DNA from: Monilinia fructicola
Taxonomy: Eukaryota; Ascomycota; Leotiomycetes; Helotiales; Sclerotiniaceae
Direction of reading: 5' to 3'
DNA length: 64,000 bases
Assembly (NCBI GenBank): GCA_008692225.1
Contig: VICG01000001.1
Span: 3,511,501-3,575,500, forward strand
This document shows positions 58,015 to 64,000 of this stretch, piece by piece. Each line of letters starts with the position of its first letter. Position 1 is the first letter of the stretch. The position numbers and the translations under genes were made by a program. The notes under the pieces are model-generated. The model did not search any database and was not told the DNA's origin. It worked only from the letters and a program-made list of their open reading frames with translations.

Positions 58015-61000
58015 ATGTCTTCCATCAACAACAACACCCAAACCCATCGCCAAAGAGCGTATCCGCAGGAAAGAAAGAGGCTTCTATCGAGAAGACTTCC
58101 GTCAATAGCAGCCAAACCTCCATTGCTGACGCTACTTCGGTGAGTTTTTTCTGTTCACTAATTCTTTGCCCTGTTTATCTCTACTTTCACACTCCTTGAT
58201 ACTCGAGTATCTTCCCCTATGACAAGATTCACTTTCATCTATTTTTACTATTCAGAATTATTTCCTGTAGTCTCGACTCTTCCTTCCAACTGGAAGCTCC
58301 TCCTTTTGATCAACAAGTGCTAACTCCCTTCTCCTTCAGCCTTCTGATACCATTGCGAAAACCACGAACACCGAATCGCTCTCTCCCACTGGTAGCAAGA
58401 GAAGATCGATCACAAACTCGGGCCAGGGAAGTGGGGATGAAGGATCTGGAACTGAATCTTTGGCTTCGTCCAAACGCAGAAAGATTCAGCCCGACAATAA
58501 AACCTCTTCTCCTCATCTTTCCGGTCCCCGTGGACTGATCGCCTACAAGGGAGTGGGCCTTACCAGTGGACGAACCGGTTTGGCCGTCGCGAAGAGCTCG
58601 GAGATCGAGCAGCACGTCTATCTTGACCCTGCCGATACCACCAGCTTTCCGGCCGTTTCTCAAGAGACTAGCACTACATGTGCTAGTACCCCACCTTCGG
58701 CACCAGTGGACACCGCCACCTCCGTTGTATCAGCTGAGAAGCCTCAAGCCGCAGAGCCATCAGCATTGGTGACCTCATCCTCTCCTATCGTATCACCTGT
58801 GGCTACTCCTGCTAGCACAGCCAATGGAGAAGATGATGGTTCATCCGCCTTGCCCCTCTCGCGTTCTTCGTTGCCCTTCAATGAAGCTGGTACACCGGTG
58901 TACTTCTCCATGGCCACCAAAGAAGCTTTGAGCAGTCATTTCACCGTCGATCGCCTCGCAGATCTCAATGAAATGATCCGCAACGTCGTGGCTACGAAGC
59001 CAGACAATAACACAGCCATGGTACTCAACAGAGACATGGCTGATGTGCTTCTCTACAAGGATCTTTTGATCAAGGAGGCCAACAAGCATCTTTCGAAGGT
59101 CGAGGAAGACTACCAAGTGACCTTGGACCAACTCTTCTTCTCCAATGACGCCAAGTCGGATCTCATTGACAAGGCTCGCGCCGAGACCGACAGAGTAAGA
59201 GCAGAGCTGGCTGTTCACACCGAATTGGAGGAGAAGAAGCTGCGGTACCACAATCTCTGGTCTCCTCAAGATGCTAGCTGGTCACAGCGTAAGCAGTGCC
59301 AAGAGCAGATATCGGAACTGGAAGGCGAGCTCACCGAGGCTAGAGATCGGATCCAAGCCTGGAAGGGTGTCTTTAGAGACAATAGTCAGACCATTGGGGA
59401 ACTTCGCCTTCGCGAGAAGGAACTTCTCAAGGGTCCCTCCGCCTCGATGGTGGAGGGCGACAAAACTCAGAAGCAACTCGACGCTTCCAGGGGTGAGATC
59501 AAGCGACTGATGGAGCTTCAGGCAGCAAACAAGGCGGAGTATCGGTCCCTTGTGGAAAAATTGAAGGCTCAGAACGAGGTAACCAAGCGTCAGCTTGATG
59601 CGAGCCTTGAGAGAGCTGGTGGTTATCATGACCTCCAGTCGGCAAACAACTCCCAGAAGCAGGAGCTTGCTTCTCTCAAGGAGGAAAACCGTCGAATGAA
59701 GCTGAGCCTTCAACTGCACGCTGATGCCCAGAAGGTGAACGTGACTCGTTTCGCTTCTCTGAAGGAGATGCTCAAGGTCAAGGGTGACGAGTACGACGCT
59801 CTCCAGGTGGATTTCGACCGACTCAAGGACGAGCATGGTCGTTGCGGGGATACTCACCAACGACTACAAACCCAACTCGACCAAGGCCGCCAATGGGCAA
59901 ATTCCGTCGTGAACAATTGTCCGTTTGACCTTGATCGAGTCGTTGCTGCGGAATCAGCTCGTGACTTGGCAAATAGCCTTCGGGTTATCGCTGAGCTGGA
60001 ATTCCAAGTCCTCCAGCAAGACAATACTTATCGACAGCCCAGATCAATGGTCCCGAACCCTGCGGATGATGTCCTTCCAAGCGTCGAAAGCCACCCAGTT
60101 CAGGTGGAGAGTCAAGCTAGAGTCCTGTCTAGTCCCAGTCAAGGTCCCACGAGATCTGTGTCCCCACATGCACAGGCCTATCAAGAATATCAGAGCAATG
60201 TCGAGCGCAAGCAAGTTCTGAATGCAGCCGCAGCCAAGGAGTCTTTTGATGCTAATCAGGCCTTTTCTGAAACATCTAGTGATTACCAGATGGATAATGA
60301 CTATTTTGAGGACGATCTTCGAAGAAAAGCCGTGATACCTGTGCTCATCACTAGAAATACCACGGTACCATTCCCCCCCTTTGATAATGATCTTTCTACG
60401 AGACTTTTGGCTGATATAAACCAGCAGGATCAAGCTGAGGAACCAGAGGATGATGATAGTAACCTAGATGAGCCTCATCCAGTTTCTATCAAAGTCGAGT
60501 ATCAGGAAGATACAGATGAGCTTCCCGATTACGAGGATTACCAGCCTATAGACAATGCTGGAGTTCGTCCAGCCTCCCCCCGTATCAAGTCCGAGGAGCT
60601 TTCCGCAAACATTGCCGCCGAATCATATTTGAACAATCTTCACGGCTACAACCCTAACGCTTTCGGAGGACGTTACGCACCAGCCCAAACTGATGGTTAT
60701 CTTGATCCTAATCCAGATGTGCTATCTGATGATGACGATGATGATGAACCCCTGCTCCCTGGAGGAGGCTGTTCACATCGTCGTGTGTTCGCGGATGGCA
60801 CGTGTGCGAGTTGTGGAAACAAGTTGCCCCGTCATCGTGAGGATACTCCTCCTGAAGCTCCTCGTCCTGTCCAAACTGGTTTTCGTCAAGCCCGTCAAGC
60901 CCATCAAGCTCGTCAAGCCCTGCAAGCCCTTCAAGCCCTTCAAGCTCCTCCTACTGTTGCTGTTCCTGTCCAAACTGGTTTTCGTCAAGTTCGTCAAGCC

Positions 61001-61684
61001 CTTCAAGCCCTTCAAGCTCGCCAAGCTCGCCAAGCTTCTCCTACCGTTGCTGTTCCTGGCCAAACTGGTTTTCGTCAAGTTCGTCAAGCCCTTCAAGCCC
61101 GTCAAGCTCGCCAAGCTTCTCCTGCCGTTGCTGTTCCTGTCATTAACAACAAACAATCGGCGAGATTAGAGAAGGAGTGCTATAGTAGCATGTTTGGTGG
61201 TAAATGTGGAGGTATCGGTTGTACGTGTAATCTCACACGAAACCCTCTTCCTGAAGTCTCTTCCACGGGACCCCCAGCTGGAGATACCACGGAGGCTGCA
61301 TGCCCGCACAATATCCAATTTATGGGTATATGCAGTATCTGCGGCAAGGATGTTAGTGCGGTTGCTCCTAGAGCTATCCCCCGCGCAGTCCCCCGCGCAG
61401 TCCCCCGTACACTCTCCCCTTCACCTCCTCCTGCGTCTTCGCGCTCACCTCCTTCTAAGAAGAGAGGTCGCTTCGTCGACGACTCTGATTCGGACTCGGA
61501 CTCATTCGACGGCGGCTTCCGTCCTACCAAGAAGGCCAAGACTGTTGCTACGCCTCCTGAGCGTAGCCAATCCCCAGGTGTCGCCCCTTTTGAGCATGAT
61601 CCAACAGATTTTGCTCCTCCCTCGGAGCACGACAACTCGGGTTCTGATGCTCCTGGTCCCTCAGATGGAGACGCTGCCAACTAG
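58015..61684 (+). CDS. Large coiled-coil protein B with FCP1-like Cys/His motifs
   Basis: Exon 1 from ATG 58,015 to 58,139, a 200-nt intron (GTGAGT...CTTCAG), then exon 2, 58,340-61,684, one clean frame of 1,114 codons. Exon 1 needs a one-base change after MSSINNN to join in frame. Order of regions: Ser/Thr-rich basic N-terminus (SKRRSI, SSKRRKI); long coiled coil (about 59,085-59,895); acidic linker (DDDDDDE); a Cys/His motif CSHRRVFADGTCASCG (60,769-60,816); Gln-Ala-Arg repeats; a Cys-rich patch CGGIGCTC; a second motif CPHNIQFMGICSICG (61,301-61,345); and a basic tail with PSKKRGR and FRPTKKAK. The CxH...GxCxxCG pattern matches the N-terminal zinc ribbon of FCP1 CTD phosphatases, but no phosphatase DxDxT domain is present. 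Probably nuclear. Function unknown. Confidence 0.75.
60871..61137 (+). repeat. In-frame tandem repeat (QTGFRQ...QAxQA...VAVP) x3
   Basis: Three units, each beginning QTGFRQ(A/V)RQA, passing through QAL/QAR/QAH triplets and ending PTVAVP or PAVAVP. Internal nine-base CAAGCCCGT/CAAGCTCGC words vary in number. It lies between the Cys motifs of protein B and is likely a disordered, length-variable linker. Confidence 0.85.
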
Positions 61685-62868
61685 TCTTGAGGTTTCGAGA
61701 AATCAATGGATGGTTCCAACCACTAGAAGAACTGAGTCACCACCAACCATCCCAAGCCGCACATAACATACTCCTGAACAAAACACATACAATAATGCTC
61801 CGAATAAATACTTTTCTGGTACCCGAGAGAGCCAGGAAGCCTAAGCCTCAGAAACTTAAGGTGGATTCAACTCTAAGGGATCCAATGCAGAAATGTTCTT
61901 TCTTCGTGCGACTTCGACTCACTCATAACTCATACTTGTTTGGTTAGGCTTTGTCCCGGATTCACTTAAATGGTGCCAACTACAATTTACAGCTTCCCTG
62001 TCTTGATTATGTGGAACGGCACATCTTCCCTTGCATTTTTTTCCTTGACCGGCGTCTTCATCCAAAAAGGACCGTCTCCCTGGTTAAGCTTTTGTCACCA
62101 CCAACGAGCCGTAGCGGAAACAATCAAGTTCTTGCACTTCATCGGCCCGCAAAGGTCCATTCGGTATCGGAGTCTCAATAATAGTCTCCAGTAGTGGTTG
62201 CTACTGTGTAAATTCCACTGACTACAACAAACGAAAAAAAACACTTCAAAAGGAAAAACATAACAAAAAAAATGCCTCTTCCGCCTTCAATTTCGTTTCT
62301 TCATTTTGCAATGAACCATCCTTCAATTTTCGTACCAAAGGTTGAGGAGACTGCCCTGGGAACTGTCACCATATCTTTGGTGTAAGGATACAAACCGGAA
62401 AAAAAAAAACAATCTCAAAAACAGTTGAAAAAGAAAGCCACAAAAAAAAAAAATCTTTTCGCCCTCTTGACCATTCCATTCTATCTGGTCTTTGGTCTTT
62501 CGCACTCTCGGACTATGTCAATATTCATAGGTAGAGCCCACTACACTGAATGCGCTTTCTGTTTCACCATGTTTTCCTCGAGAAAACAATCAACCCGAAT
62601 ATTACTCAAGAGATTTCATTCTTGATCTTGATACTTCCAGCTTCTCTGTCTTGTGAGGACCTCATACTCACCAAACTTAACACTACCATGTATGCCTTCT
62701 TCTAGGTAAACCCCATTTGACACTGGTCGCCTGCGGTCTTTCATGGAGACATCACCACCACCTCGTCATACCAAGTCTCAGTATCAAACTATGACTTTCG
62801 CTACTAGCGACATCTAGAACAATTACTGCTTCTCTTCTAGATCAAGTCGCTATCAACACTGACATTCA
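61685..62868. other. 3' flank and intergenic, no gene seen
   Basis: Holds copy B of the shared 3' block (61,819-61,876) and several poly-A-rich patches (62,233-62,270, 62,399-62,450). No supported gene. Confidence 0.45.
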
Positions 62869-63267
62869 ATGTCAACACATTTATTTACGACGGCCATCGC
62901 CGCCTCTTACCAACACTTAACTCCTTTGGACATTCGTCTCGCCAGCGAATTCTTTAGGAACATTACCACCAGCCTTAACTTCTCCGCTTCGGGATGTTTT
63001 CGATTTGTATTTTCGCCTCGCCAACGATTTTCATCTCGGACAACTTCTTTTGAGATTAATCCCCCTCCGACATCCGCCTCCAACCATGTCGCCTCCAACC
63101 ATCTCGCCTTCCACCATGTCGACCCCAAACATTACTCCGCCTCCAACCATGTCGACCCCAAACCTTACTCCGCCTCCAACCACGTCAACTTCAAACCTCA
63201 CTCTAATGCTGGCAAGGAGTATGGGCATCTACTAACTCCCAAAAGACCAAAAACATGTGAAAAATAA
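62869..63267 (+). CDS. Hypothetical ORF with SASNHV repeats, 132 aa
   Basis: ATG-started frame. The C-terminal half has imperfect copies of SASNHV(D/A)PKxY (63,070-63,200, 30-bp units built on CTCCAACCATGTCGACCCCA). Basic C-terminus (LLTPKRPKTCEK). A hydrophobic stretch at the start (LFTTAIAASYQHL) is too weak for a clear signal peptide. It could be an exon of a larger gene or chance in repetitive DNA. Confidence 0.3.
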   Translation: MSTHLFTTAIAASYQHLTPLDIRLASEFFRNITTSLNFSASGCFRFVFSPRQRFSSRTTSFEINPPPTSASNHVASNHLAFHHVDPKHYSASNHVDPKPYSASNHVNFKPHSNAGKEYGHLLTPKRPKTCEK

Positions 63268-64000
63268 AACGCGAAAAAAAAAGAACTTTCCTCTTCATTC
63301 AATACTCAGTAGCGATCTCACGAGATTCCCCTGCAGTCATTCAGCTTCGTCCTGCCAAAGGATTGCCCTCGGTGTCGGTCAACTCAGGCGTCGCATTTGA
63401 CAAAATTGGTACCACCATGTCCAAATTACTGGTGTCGAAAAATGTCCTTCCGCTAAACCAGCAGAACATTCGCGAAAGCAAACCTTTCCAAAAAAGAACT
63501 CTTACACCCCATCTTCCTCGAAACCTGGTCTTCATGTTTCTGAGACCAGATCACTTCAATCGCTTCCCACCCTCGACACTACATCTTTCGTCTTTCCCCT
63601 CTCCTTCGATTCTCACCGGTTTCTCGTCCACATTGATAAGTAGTGACGACTACAACGGACTTGGTTTCTTGGTATCGACCGGGGTTTGACTCGAGAGTCT
63701 TGTTGATCTCGCCATACTCTTGCGAGAAGGGCTCTCTTTCAACTACTCGACATCTTCATGCCCTCTACTTCTCCGCCCTGTTTATTTCATCATACACACC
63801 ACTTCATCTACCAAATACACACAACACCAAACACGCAACCCGCCACATGAGCGCCACATGAACGCCACGAAGCACGCAGCCACCGCCATCACGAAGCCGG
63901 AAAGGAAGGAGGAGAGAGAAGCAGAAGGTGGAAAAAAGACCCGTAGATAGTTCCATCTGGGGGCACGTCCGCCCAAGATGCGCAGAAAACCCACATATGT
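63268..64000. other. Window end, no gene seen
   Basis: C/T-rich plus strand with short frames only; possibly the leader of a gene beyond the window. Confidence 0.4.

Noticed and set aside
59282..61680. Long antisense frames opposite protein B
   Set aside because: Shadows of a long, GC-moderate coding exon; no motifs of their own.
58015..61684. Protein B as an FCP1 phosphatase
   Set aside because: Only the Cys/His motif is shared; no DxDxT phosphatase or BRCT domain is visible.
1..64000. CRISPR arrays or bacterial operons
   Set aside because: The tandem repeats lack spacers, and intron-containing genes show this is eukaryotic DNA.

Overview
The window looks like nuclear DNA of a filamentous ascomycete (Pezizomycotina, probably a plant-associated leotiomycete of the Botrytis/Sclerotinia kind; the lineage is inferred). 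The reasons are genes split by about 45-60 nt GT-AG introns with CTAAC/CTGAC-like branch points, several HET (heterokaryon incompatibility) domains, secreted pectinases, a fungal rhodopsin-like membrane protein, a Gcn4/Cpc1-type regulator, and very AT-rich repeat relics of the kind left by RIP.

Layout. 0-0.85 kb: 3' end of an MFS transporter. 0.85-14.8 kb: an allorecognition-type region with a broken HET-ankyrin gene, an intact 686-aa HET gene, and a GC-richer block where a six-helix membrane protein and a frameshifted HET gene are divergently transcribed. 15-31 kb: mostly gene-poor, low-complexity DNA with microsatellites and two TIR/foldback elements (18,206-19,059 and 24,956-25,749), each touching an AT-rich tandem array. 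Between them lies a Gcn4/cpc1-like bZIP gene with upstream ORFs and a TGACTCA site. 30.7-48.4 kb: metabolic and housekeeping genes, namely a TMEM70-like mitochondrial membrane protein, a secreted glutaminyl-peptide cyclotransferase, a divergent GH28 pectinase / CE8 pectin methylesterase pair, a LaeA/UMTA-type methyltransferase, a rhodopsin-domain protein, a cyclin and a nicotinamide riboside kinase. 50.4 kb: one tRNA-Gly(UCC). 51-63 kb: hypothetical genes, including two coiled-coil genes that share a conserved 3' flank; the larger encodes Cys/His motifs like the N-terminal zinc ribbon of FCP1 phosphatases.

Functional links. The two pectinases share an 0.8 kb promoter with CreA-like and CCAAT motifs and should act on the same polymer. 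The HET genes and the membrane protein suggest a self/non-self or stress-death locus. The other genes show no obvious pathway.

A striking general feature is that at least ten otherwise well-conserved genes carry single-base reading-frame breaks, mostly one extra base in a short homopolymer, while several long genes are clean. This is either assembly error or real decay, and it affects every pseudogene call below.
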